Position numbers and translations under genes: made by a program. From assembly GCA_036263455.1 (NCBI GenBank), contig DATAGZ010000004.1, positions 1 to 64,000 of the forward strand: a stretch of DNA of 64,000 nt, given 5' to 3'. Shown here piece after piece: positions 17,376 to 25,538 of the stretch. Each line of letters opens with the position of its first letter. The stretch's first letter is position 1. The DNA is from DATAGZ01 sp036263455. GTDB lineage: Bacteria > Pseudomonadota > Alphaproteobacteria > Dongiales > Dongiaceae. The notes under the pieces are model-generated. The model had not been told where the DNA came from. It made no database searches and saw only the letters and a program-made list of their open reading frames with translations.

Positions 17376-19994
17376 ATGCTCGCCGCCCTTGCCAAGCGCT
17401 TTTTTGGCACAGCAAACGATCGTTTTATTCGCAGTCTCGATGGTCACGTTCGCGATATTAACGCGCGCGAAGCCGAGCTTGGGTCGCTGGACGACGCGAA
17501 TTTGGCCAAGAAAACGTTGGAATTCCGGTCTCGACTGGAGGCGGAGGAAAGCCTCGACGGTATCATGGCCGAGGCCTTTGCCACCGTGCGCGAGGCAGCG
17601 CGGCGCGCTTTGGGCCAACGGCATTTCGACGTTCAGCTCATGGGCGGCATCGTTTTACATCAGGGGCGGATCGCCGAGATGCGTACGGGCGAGGGCAAAA
17701 CCCTAGTAGCGACCCTGCCGGTTTATCTCAATGCCTTGTCCGGCAAGGGGGTCCATGTCGTGACGGTCAACGACTATCTCGCCAAACGCGACGCCGAGTG
17801 GATGGGACAAGTGTACCGTTTCCTCGGCTTAACAGTGGGCACCATCGTGGGCGGGATGAGTGATCCTGAGCGGCGCGCGGCCTACCGCGCCGACATCACC
17901 TACGGAACCAATAACGAATTCGGCTTCGATTATCTGCGCGACAATATGAAGTTTCGGCTAGAGGATCGCGTGCAGCGACCGTTCAATTACGCGATTGTCG
18001 ATGAAGTCGATTCCATTCTGATCGATGAGGCGCGCACGCCGCTGATCATTTCCGGACCCACCGAAGACAATTCCGATCTTTATTACAAGATCGACAAGCT
18101 TATCCCGCTGCTCAACGATGCCGATTATGAAAAGGACGAAAAGTCTCGTCACGTCACCTTGACGGAAGAAGGCACCGAACACGTCGAGCAATTGATGCGC
18201 GGGGCCGGCCAGCTGCGCCAGGGTTCGCTTTATGACATGCAGAACATTTCGCTTGTCCATCACGTCAACCAGGCGCTCCGCGCGCACAAGCTCTTCACGC
18301 GCGATGTCGATTATATCGTCAAGGAGAACAAGGTCATCATCATCGACGAGTTCACCGGACGCATGATGGAAGGGCGGCGTTACTCGGAAGGCCTGCACCA
18401 GGCGCTTGAAGCCAAGGAACAGGTCGAGATTCAAAACGAGAACCAGACGCTGGCCTCGATCACCTATCAGAACTATTTCCGCCTCTATCCCAAGCTCGCC
18501 GGCATGACGGGGACCGCGATGACCGAGGCGCCGGAATTTTCCGATATCTATGGTCTTGATGTGATTGAAATTCCCACCAATGTCCCGGTCGCCCGCCGCG
18601 ATGAGGATGACGAGATCTATCGTACCGCGCGGGAAAAATATCAATCCATCATCGCGCTGATCCAGGAGTGCCGCGCGCGCCATCAACCGGTCCTGGTCGG
18701 AACCGTCTCGATCGAAAAGTCCGAATTGCTCTCGAGCCTCCTCAAGCAGAAAAGCATCCCTCACCAGGTTCTCAACGCCCGCTACCACGAGCAGGAGGCT
18801 CATATCATCGCCGATGCGGGCGTGCCGGGGGCAGTGACGATTGCAACCAACATGGCCGGCCGGGGAACCGACATCCAGCTCGGCGGGAATCTGCGTATGC
18901 GGCTCGAGCGCGAATTGGGGGGCATTAATGATCCCGCCGTTATCGCTGCCCGCACCGCCGAGATCGAGGCGGATGTTGCCGCCAAAAAGAAGATTGCGCT
19001 CGAGGCGGGGGGATTGTTTGTGGTCGGAACGGAGCGGCACGAGAGCCGGCGTATCGACAATCAGCTGCGCGGCCGGTCTGGTCGCCAGGGCGATCCGGGC
19101 GCCTCGCGCTTCTTCCTTTCGCTCGAAGATGACCTTATGCGCATTTTCGGCGCCGAGCGCATGGATGCCATGCTGCAGCGGCTAGGGCTCAAGGAAGGCG
19201 AATCGATTGTTCATCCCTGGGTTAATAAAGCACTTGAGAAGGCGCAGAGTCGCGTCGAGGCGCGCAATTTCGAGGTTCGCAAGAACCTGCTGCGCTTCGA
19301 CAATGTCATGAATGATCAACGCAAAGCTATTTACGAGCAGCGCGTGGAAATGATGGCCAGCCCCGATCTCAAGGATGAGATTGCCGCAATGCGCTTGCAG
19401 ATCATCGACGATTTAATCGCCCGCTATATTCCAGAACGCGCTTTTGCCGAGCAATGGGATACCAAAGGACTACACGAAGAAGTGCGGCGCCTGTTCGGTT
19501 TAGACCTGCCTGTCGAACAATGGGCCAAGGAGGAGGGCATTGCTGACGATGAGGTGAAGGCACGCCTCAAGAGCGAGGTCGAACGCAGCATGGCGGCGCG
19601 CACGGCGAATGTCGGGATCGAAGTCATGCGCCAAGCCGAGAAGGCTCTGCTCTTGCAGCTTCTTGACCAGAATTGGAAAGAGCATCTGCTCGCCCTCGAC
19701 CATCTTCGTCACGGTATCGGCTTGCGCGCCTATGGTCAGCGCGACCCGCTCAATGAATATAAGCGCGAAGCATTCGAGATGTTCGAGGCCATGCTGGAAA
19801 GACTGCGCGAGCAGGTCGTACAGCTTTTGTCGCATATAGAGATCCGGCCGGCGCAGCCTGCTCCGGCGGCCGACAATCGCGTCGACCTCAGCGATCCACG
19901 CACTTGGAAAGATCTTCCCCGCAACGCGGATTGTCCGTGCGGTTCCGGCAAGAAGCTGAAACATTGTCACGGTAAAATTCGCTATGCCGATTAG
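17376..19994 (+). CDS. secA: Protein translocase subunit SecA
   Basis: An 872-residue ATPase that drives preproteins through SecYEG. The start MLAALAKRFFGTANDR at 17376 matches the family; the open frame extends upstream but has no homologous look there. Walker A GEGKT is at residues 105–109. The DEVDSILIDEARTPLIISGP segment, the preprotein-crosslinking region and the helicase motif ATNMAGRGTDI follow in order. The C-terminus carries the zinc/SecB-binding motif CPCGSGKKLKHCHG. The stop directly abuts the ATG of hpnG, which suggests the two genes are read together. Confidence 0.98.
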   Translation: MLAALAKRFFGTANDRFIRSLDGHVRDINAREAELGSLDDANLAKKTLEFRSRLEAEESLDGIMAEAFATVREAARRALGQRHFDVQLMGGIVLHQGRIAEMRTGEGKTLVATLPVYLNALSGKGVHVVTVNDYLAKRDAEWMGQVYRFLGLTVGTIVGGMSDPERRAAYRADITYGTNNEFGFDYLRDNMKFRLEDRVQRPFNYAIVDEVDSILIDEARTPLIISGPTEDNSDLYYKIDKLIPLLNDADYEKDEKSRHVTLTEEGTEHVEQLMRGAGQLRQGSLYDMQNISLVHHVNQALRAHKLFTRDVDYIVKENKVIIIDEFTGRMMEGRRYSEGLHQALEAKEQVEIQNENQTLASITYQNYFRLYPKLAGMTGTAMTEAPEFSDIYGLDVIEIPTNVPVARRDEDDEIYRTAREKYQSIIALIQECRARHQPVLVGTVSIEKSELLSSLLKQKSIPHQVLNARYHEQEAHIIADAGVPGAVTIATNMAGRGTDIQLGGNLRMRLERELGGINDPAVIAARTAEIEADVAAKKKIALEAGGLFVVGTERHESRRIDNQLRGRSGRQGDPGASRFFLSLEDDLMRIFGAERMDAMLQRLGLKEGESIVHPWVNKALEKAQSRVEARNFEVRKNLLRFDNVMNDQRKAIYEQRVEMMASPDLKDEIAAMRLQIIDDLIARYIPERAFAEQWDTKGLHEEVRRLFGLDLPVEQWAKEEGIADDEVKARLKSEVERSMAARTANVGIEVMRQAEKALLLQLLDQNWKEHLLALDHLRHGIGLRAYGQRDPLNEYKREAFEMFEAMLERLREQVVQLLSHIEIRPAQPAPAADNRVDLSDPRTWKDLPRNADCPCGSGKKLKHCHGKIRYAD

Positions 19995-20636
19995 ATGATC
20001 GGGATTATTACTGGCATGCGTGCCGAAGCGCGGCTGGTCGAAGGTCTAACTCCACTGATTGCAAGCACGGGCGGGCACCGCCATAGTACCGAACAGGCCG
20101 TCGCGGCGCTTGTGAAGCGTGGGGCCACTCGCCTGGTCAGTTTCGGTATCGCCGGCGGACTCGATCCCAGGCTCCGCACCGGCGATGTCGTGGTCTCCAC
20201 CTTGGTCAGGACGGTGCTGGGCGCAGCACTTCGCTCTTCCGAAACCGCGCCGCCGCTTCCTTTAAACCCCCGCGTGCATATCACCGTGGGTCCCGTCTTG
20301 GGAGCGGACCGGCCGCTGCGAAGCCTGGCGGATAAACAGCACGCATTTAGAGATTCCGGCGCGTTGGCGGTCGATATGGAAAGCGACATCGTCGCGCGTT
20401 CGGGTCTGCCTTTCCTGGTCATTCGGGCGATCGCCGACGATGCGGGAATGGCGTTACCGTCTGCCGTCCTGGCTGGCCTGGATGAAACGGGCCGCGCACG
20501 CGCGTGGCCCGTTTTGGCGGCGCTCGCATGCCGGCCCTCGGAAAGTATGGCGGTCCTGCGCGCGGCGTTGGCCTCGCGCGCGGCGCTTATCAGCCTATTC
20601 CGCTGCCGCGCGCTGCTCGGCGCGGATCCGGTTTAG
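19995..20636 (+). CDS. hpnG: Hopanoid-associated nucleoside phosphorylase
   Basis: A 213-residue purine/uridine phosphorylase-fold protein. HpnG releases adenine from adenosylhopane to give ribosylhopane in side-chain formation. Landmarks are GIITGMRAEARL at the N-terminus, the phosphate-site segment FGIAGGLDPRLRTGDVV, and the DMES nucleoside motif (VDMESDIVA). The ATG follows the secA stop with no gap, so translation is probably coupled to secA. The last 42 bases overlap the 3' end of hpnH on the opposite strand. The hpnG call rests on the adjacent hpnH. Confidence 0.88.
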   Translation: MIGIITGMRAEARLVEGLTPLIASTGGHRHSTEQAVAALVKRGATRLVSFGIAGGLDPRLRTGDVVVSTLVRTVLGAALRSSETAPPLPLNPRVHITVGPVLGADRPLRSLADKQHAFRDSGALAVDMESDIVARSGLPFLVIRAIADDAGMALPSAVLAGLDETGRARAWPVLAALACRPSESMAVLRAALASRAALISLFRCRALLGADPV

Positions 20637-21728
20637 GTTCTCCTCGACATGGCGGGAGAAGACATATTCCGCCGGCCGCTGCTTGCTCAGATCGATATCG
20701 CTGGCCATTTTGCCCTCAACCTTGACACCGAACAGCGCCGTCATGGCCGCGCGCCATGGCCTGCGAATCGCATCCTTGACCGCGGTGGGTTCATAGCCGC
20801 AATGAGCCATGCAGTTGGCGCATTTTTCGTATTTTCCGGTGCCGTAGGAATCCCAATCCGTGGTCTCGAGCAGCTCCTTAAAACTCTTGGCATAACCTTC
20901 ACCCAGCAGATAGCAGGGCTTCTGCCAGCCGAACACGGTGAAGGTGGGAATACCCCAGGGTGTGCATTCGTAATTCTCATTGCCCGCGAGGAAATTCAGG
21001 AACTGCGAGGATTGGCCGAAGCGCCATTGGCGCGCCCGGTTGCCGCGCCGGAAAATATCGCGGAAGAGCTGGCGGGTCTTCTGGCGGTTGAGGAAATGCT
21101 CTTGATCGGGTGCCCGCTCGTAGGCATAGCCTGGCGACATCATGATATTGTCCACGCCCATTTTCATGACGTCATCGAAAAAGGCCGCGGCGCGCGCGGG
21201 CTCGGTACCCTCGAAGAAGGTGCAATTAATATTGACCCGGAATCCCTTTGCCTTGGCGAGTTTGATCGCCTCGACCGCTTTTTCGTATACGCCCTGCTGG
21301 CATACCGACTTGTCGTGCTCTTCCTGCGAGCCATCGAGATGAACCGACCATGTGAAATACGGCGAAGGACGGAATTGATCGATCTTCTTCTCGAGCAGGA
21401 GCGCGTTGGTGCATAGATAGACGAACCGCTTCTGGGCAATCAGCCCTTCAACGATCTGCGGCATTTCCTTGTGAAGCAGCGGTTCACCGCCGGCGATCGA
21501 AACCACCGGCGCGCCGCATTCCTCGGCTGCCGTGAGCGCATCCTTGACCGAGACCCGCATGTTGAGGATCTCGTCCGGGTAATCGATCTTGCCACAGCCC
21601 GCGCAGGCAAGGTTGCATCGGAACAGCGGCTCCAGCATGAACACCAGCGGATAGCGTTTGCGGCCCTTGAGATGCTGCCTGACGACATAACTGCCTACGC
21701 GCAAGGCCTGATGAAGCGGTACGGACAT
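20595..21728 (-). CDS. hpnH: Adenosyl-hopene transferase, radical SAM
   Basis: A 377-residue radical SAM enzyme that joins the 5'-deoxyadenosyl group of SAM to diploptene, giving adenosylhopane, the entry to extended hopanoids. The cluster motif C38-x3-C42-x2-C45 (CNLACAGCGK) and the SAM-binding VSIAGGEPLLH segment are clear. A C-terminal extension with CANCMAHCGYEPTA is typical of HpnH. It starts 12 bases after the ispH stop on the same strand, so ispH and hpnH are probably one transcript. Confidence 0.95.
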   Translation of the reverse strand: MSVPLHQALRVGSYVVRQHLKGRKRYPLVFMLEPLFRCNLACAGCGKIDYPDEILNMRVSVKDALTAAEECGAPVVSIAGGEPLLHKEMPQIVEGLIAQKRFVYLCTNALLLEKKIDQFRPSPYFTWSVHLDGSQEEHDKSVCQQGVYEKAVEAIKLAKAKGFRVNINCTFFEGTEPARAAAFFDDVMKMGVDNIMMSPGYAYERAPDQEHFLNRQKTRQLFRDIFRRGNRARQWRFGQSSQFLNFLAGNENYECTPWGIPTFTVFGWQKPCYLLGEGYAKSFKELLETTDWDSYGTGKYEKCANCMAHCGYEPTAVKDAIRRPWRAAMTALFGVKVEGKMASDIDLSKQRPAEYVFSRHVEENLNRIRAEQRAAAE

Positions 21729-21740
21729 GGTTTCTTTTCC

Positions 21741-22688
21741 TTATTCTTGCGCCATCTCGGCGTCGTCGTCGATCAGCTCGGCGGGCAGCCGGAAACGGAC
21801 ATTCTCCGCGACCCCCTCCATGACCGACAGATCAATATTCTTGATCTCCTTGAGCCGGGCGATGACGTCCTGCACCAAGACGTCGGGCGCCGAGGCGCCG
21901 GCGGTCACGCCCACGGACCGGACGCCTTCGAGCCATTCCGGCTTCAAGGCGGCGGCGTCCTCGATGAGATATGCATCGATGCCGAGCTCGACCGCGATCT
22001 CTCGCAATCGGTTGGAATTGGAAGAATTGGCCGCGCCGATCACCAGGATCGCATCCACCTGGCCGGCGAGGTCACGCACGGCGCGTTGGCGGTTCTGGGT
22101 GGCATAGCAGATGTCCTTGGTATCGGGACCGACGATCGAGGGAAAGCGTGCTTTCAAGGCTTCGATGACCTCGCGGGTATCATCGACGCTCAGTGTGGTC
22201 TGTGTCACATAGGACAATCTTTCCGGGTCCTTGACCTGGAGCGTCGCGACATCGGCCGCGGTCGAAATGAGATGAACGCCGCCCGGCACGCGCCCGACCG
22301 TGCCTTCGACCTCCGGATGACCGGCATGGCCGATGAGAATCACCTCGCGTCCCTGGCCGGCATAACGCTGGCCCTCGTTATGCACTTTCGAGACAAGCGG
22401 ACAGGTCGCATCAATGACATGAAGTCCGCGCTGATTGGCGGCATCCTCGACCGAGCGCGACACGCCGTGCGCGCTGAAGATGGCGATTTTTCCCTCGGGA
22501 ATCTCGTCCAGCTCCTCGACGAAGATCACGCCCTTGGCCCGCAGGCTCTCGACCACGTGGCGGTTGTGCACGATTTCGTGACGGACATATACGGGGGGGC
22601 CGAATTTCTCCAGCGCGCGCTCGACGATTTCGATGGCGCGTTCCACCCCGGCACAAAAACCGCGCGGCTGCGCGAGGACGACTCTCAT
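21741..22688 (-). CDS. ispH: 4-hydroxy-3-methylbut-2-enyl diphosphate reductase
   Basis: A 315-residue iron-sulfur enzyme for the last step of the MEP isoprenoid pathway, making IPP and DMAPP. The three cluster cysteines are visible: C12 in PRGFCAGVERAI, the Cys in DATCPLVSKVH, and the Cys in DICYATQNRQ. The substrate loop SSNSNRL is also present. A TAGGAG ribosome site precedes the ATG. It shares a divergent upstream region with dxs and lies just upstream of hpnH. In many alphaproteobacteria ispH sits next to thrB; here it does not. Confidence 0.97.
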   Translation of the reverse strand: MRVVLAQPRGFCAGVERAIEIVERALEKFGPPVYVRHEIVHNRHVVESLRAKGVIFVEELDEIPEGKIAIFSAHGVSRSVEDAANQRGLHVIDATCPLVSKVHNEGQRYAGQGREVILIGHAGHPEVEGTVGRVPGGVHLISTAADVATLQVKDPERLSYVTQTTLSVDDTREVIEALKARFPSIVGPDTKDICYATQNRQRAVRDLAGQVDAILVIGAANSSNSNRLREIAVELGIDAYLIEDAAALKPEWLEGVRSVGVTAGASAPDVLVQDVIARLKEIKNIDLSVMEGVAENVRFRLPAELIDDDAEMAQE

Positions 22689-22866
22689 GCGGCTCCTACA
22701 GACAAGCTACCCGAAGATTTTCGCCCTTGTACACAAAATGCCCGACCTTTGCCAGAATTTTATCTGTCGCCGGCTTGGCCTACCGGGATATCAGGAATAA
22801 CTAGCCAACCGGACGCAAATTTCTTATAAGCGGGATTATCTCCTCGGGGTTTGTTAAGGTAAGAGA

Positions 22867-24786
22867 ATGGGAACGAAAAGCATGACGCCGCTGCTTGACC
22901 GGTGTCCAACGCCAGCGCAACTACGCCAGCTCCCGCCGGCCGATCTTCGACGGCTTGCCGACGAGCTGCGTCAGGAGACTATCGATGCGGTTTCCGTGAC
23001 GGGCGGTCACCTCGGCGCGGGGCTGGGAGTGGTCGAGCTCACCGTGGCGCTGCATTACGTCTTCGACACGCCATATGACAGGTTGATCTGGGACGTCGGA
23101 CATCAAGCCTATCCCCACAAGATCTTGACCGGTCGGCGCGACCGTATCCGCACCCTTCGTCAGCCGAACGGGCTGAGCGGCTTCACCAAGCGCAGCGAAT
23201 CGGAATACGACCCCTTTGGCGCCGCGCATTCCTCGACCTCGATCTCGGCGGGCCTAGGCATGGCCGTGGCCTCGGATATGCAGGGGCGGCGGCGCAATGT
23301 CATCGCCGTGATCGGCGACGGGGCGATGAGCGCGGGCATGGCCTACGAAGCCATGAACAATGCCGGCGCCATGGACGCCAAGCTCATCGTCATCCTCAAT
23401 GACAATGACATGTCGATTGCCCCGCCGGTGGGCGCCTTGTCGGCCTATCTGTCGCGCTCGCTTTCCTCCACGTCATTTCGATCGCTGCGCCATCTTGCTA
23501 AGGATGTCGTGAGCGTGCTGCCTACGCCTCTGGCCGATCTTGCCAAGCGCGCCGAGGAATATGCGCGCGGCATCGTCTCGGGCGGGGGCACCCTTTTCGA
23601 AGAGCTCGGTTTTTATTATGTGGGTCCCATCGACGGTCATAATATCGATCACTTGCTGCCCGTCTTGCAGAATCTGCGCAATTCGCAGGAGAGGGGTCCA
23701 GTCCTGGTCCATGTCGTGACCCAGAAGGGCAAGGGCTACGCGCCCGCCGAAAAAGCCGCGGACAAATATCATGGCGTCGTCAAGTTCGATGTCGCCACCG
23801 GCACCCAGGTCAAGGCCGTTGCCAAGGCGCCGAGCTATACCGCGGTATTCGCCAAGGGACTGATCGCCGAGGCGCGCGCGGACGACAAGATCGTCGCCGT
23901 GACCGCGGCGATGCCCTCGGGCACTGGCCTCGATATGTTCGGCAAGGAATTCCCCAGCCGGTGCTTCGATGTCGGGATCGCCGAACAGCACGCCGTCACC
24001 TTTGCCGCCGGCATGGCGAGCGAGGGGATGAAGCCGTTCGTGGCCATTTATTCGACATTCCTGCAGCGCGGCTATGATCAAATCGTGCATGACGTCGCCA
24101 TTCAGTCTCTGCCGGTGCGTTTCGCGATGGATCGCGCCGGGTTGGTTGGCGCCGACGGGCAGACCCACGCGGGATCTTTCGATATCGCGTATCTGGGCTG
24201 CCTGCCCAGCATGGTCCTGATGGCGCCCGCCGATGAGGCCGAGCTCATGCACATGATTGCAACCGCGGCGGTCATTGACGACCGGCCGAGCGCGCTGCGC
24301 TATCCGCGCGGCGAAGGAATGGGACTCGACCTTCCCGAGCGGGGACAGATCCTGCCGCTCGGCAAGGGGCGGATCCTGCGCGAGGGCACGAAGGTGGCGC
24401 TGGTTTCCTACGGGACGCGCCTGGGCGAATGCCTGAAAGCCGCCGAGGACCTCGCCGCGCGCGGACTGAGTGCCACGGTGGTCGACGCGCGTTTCTGCAA
24501 GCCGCTCGACGAGGATTTATTGCGGCGCCTGGCGCGCGCCCACGAAGTGCTCCTCACGGTGGAGGAGGGATCGGTGGGCGGCTTCGGTTCGCATGTCCTG
24601 CATTTCCTGGCCCAGGAAGGTTTGCTCGATCATGGCCTGAAGGTGCGCTCGCTGGTTCTTCCCGATATCTTCATCGAGCATGACACGCCCGCCCGGCAGT
24701 ATGAAATCGCGGGCCTGAACGCCCCGCATATCGTTTCTCAGGTCATGCGATGCTTGGGTCTCGCCGAGAAGGCAGCGCGCGCATGA
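22867..24786 (+). CDS. dxs: 1-deoxy-D-xylulose-5-phosphate synthase
   Basis: A 639-residue thiamine-diphosphate enzyme that makes DXP from pyruvate and glyceraldehyde-3-phosphate, the first committed step of the MEP pathway. The GHLGAGLGVVELTVALH segment, the ThDP motif GDGAMSAGMAYEAMNNAG and the pyrimidine-domain sequence FDVGIAEQHAVTFAAGM are intact. The start is an ATG at 22867; a second in-frame ATG at 22882 (MTPLLDR) is possible. It is divergent from ispH, and its stop overlaps hpnM (ATGA). Confidence 0.97.
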   Translation: MGTKSMTPLLDRCPTPAQLRQLPPADLRRLADELRQETIDAVSVTGGHLGAGLGVVELTVALHYVFDTPYDRLIWDVGHQAYPHKILTGRRDRIRTLRQPNGLSGFTKRSESEYDPFGAAHSSTSISAGLGMAVASDMQGRRRNVIAVIGDGAMSAGMAYEAMNNAGAMDAKLIVILNDNDMSIAPPVGALSAYLSRSLSSTSFRSLRHLAKDVVSVLPTPLADLAKRAEEYARGIVSGGGTLFEELGFYYVGPIDGHNIDHLLPVLQNLRNSQERGPVLVHVVTQKGKGYAPAEKAADKYHGVVKFDVATGTQVKAVAKAPSYTAVFAKGLIAEARADDKIVAVTAAMPSGTGLDMFGKEFPSRCFDVGIAEQHAVTFAAGMASEGMKPFVAIYSTFLQRGYDQIVHDVAIQSLPVRFAMDRAGLVGADGQTHAGSFDIAYLGCLPSMVLMAPADEAELMHMIATAAVIDDRPSALRYPRGEGMGLDLPERGQILPLGKGRILREGTKVALVSYGTRLGECLKAAEDLAARGLSATVVDARFCKPLDEDLLRRLARAHEVLLTVEEGSVGGFGSHVLHFLAQEGLLDHGLKVRSLVLPDIFIEHDTPARQYEIAGLNAPHIVSQVMRCLGLAEKAARA

Positions 24787-25400
24787 GCATGCTCGCGCGC
24801 AGGAAGGTTCTGGCCATGGCGGGCGGAGCGATTATGCTCGCGGCCCTCACGCGGCTCGGCCGGGCCGCTGCCGGCGATCCCAAGCAGGTGGTACAAAACT
24901 TTTACGACGCCCTGCTTGCGAGCATGAAGGCACCCGATTTCGCCGCGCGGTTTGCAATCCTGTCGCCGGTCATCCAAGCGAGCTTCGACATCACCGTCAT
25001 GACCAAGATCACCATCGGTCCGGCCTGGACCGATTTGCCCGCCGATAAAAAGAACCGGGCGATCGCGACATTCGGCAAGTATATCATCACGTCCTATGCT
25101 TCGCGCTTTCGCGATTATTCGGGCCAGCAATTCATCATCGACCGCGAGACGGTCAATCCAGACCGCGCGCTGGTCTATAGCCGCATGACCCGGCCCAAGG
25201 AGGAGGACATCCAGTTCAACTATGTCCTGCACGCCAATTCCGAAGGCTGGCGGATCGTGGACATCTATCTGGGCGGCTCGATCTCGGAAATGGCGCGGCT
25301 GCGCTCGGAATTCAGCGACGTGCTCGCCCACCAAGGCATCGATGCGCTCGACGCGCAGATCGGAACCAAGACAGAAGAACTCATGAAGCCGGCGAAGTAG
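24783..25400 (+). CDS. hpnM: Hopanoid-associated MlaC-family periplasmic protein
   Basis: A 205-residue exported protein of the MlaC/Ttg2D family that includes HpnM, a periplasmic lipid-binding component found in hopanoid gene clusters. The signal peptide begins MSMLARRKVLAMAGG, with adjacent arginines as in Tat signals. The mature body has the family segments FAARFAILSPVIQASFDI and LHANSEGWRIVDIYLGG. The start overlaps the dxs stop. The hpnM name rests on linkage to hpnG/hpnH; a plain MlaC function for phospholipids is the alternative. Confidence 0.85.
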   Translation: MSMLARRKVLAMAGGAIMLAALTRLGRAAAGDPKQVVQNFYDALLASMKAPDFAARFAILSPVIQASFDITVMTKITIGPAWTDLPADKKNRAIATFGKYIITSYASRFRDYSGQQFIIDRETVNPDRALVYSRMTRPKEEDIQFNYVLHANSEGWRIVDIYLGGSISEMARLRSEFSDVLAHQGIDALDAQIGTKTEELMKPAK

Positions 25401-25418
25401 GATGTTTGAAGAACGCTC

Positions 25419-25446
25419 GGCTTTCTGGTGGCGTGGCCAGCCTTTT
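25419..25446 (+). terminator. Weak candidate terminator after hpnM
   Basis: CTGG (25425–25428) can pair with CCAG (25437–25440), with an outer GG/CC pair, and is followed by TTTT at 25443. The stem is short and bulged. It lies 18 bases after the hpnM stop, in the convergent gap before nrdJ. Confidence 0.25.
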
Positions 25447-25477
25447 CAAAAATAGGAATTCTTCAATTACCGCTTGT

Positions 25478-25523
25478 TGGCGGTCCAGAGTTTCCGCCTG
25501 AGGCTGCAACCCCGGAACCGCCA
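25478..25523. repeat. Inverted repeat in the hpnM–nrdJ convergent gap
   Basis: TGGCGGT (25478–25484) and ACCGCCA (25517–25523) are exact inverse complements around a 32-base spacer. The pair lies 16 bases beyond the nrdJ stop on the minus strand. It may form an mRNA 3'-end stem-loop for nrdJ. No U-run follows, so it is not a standard intrinsic terminator. Confidence 0.35.
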
Positions 25524-25538
25524 CGATCATTTGCAAGC

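Noticed and set aside
17958..19040. 360-codon antisense frame inside secA
   Set aside because: Shadow of a strongly conserved gene; no independent start signals.
21471..22829. 452-codon plus-strand frame over hpnH and ispH
   Set aside because: Both genes on the other strand have full catalytic motifs; this frame has none.
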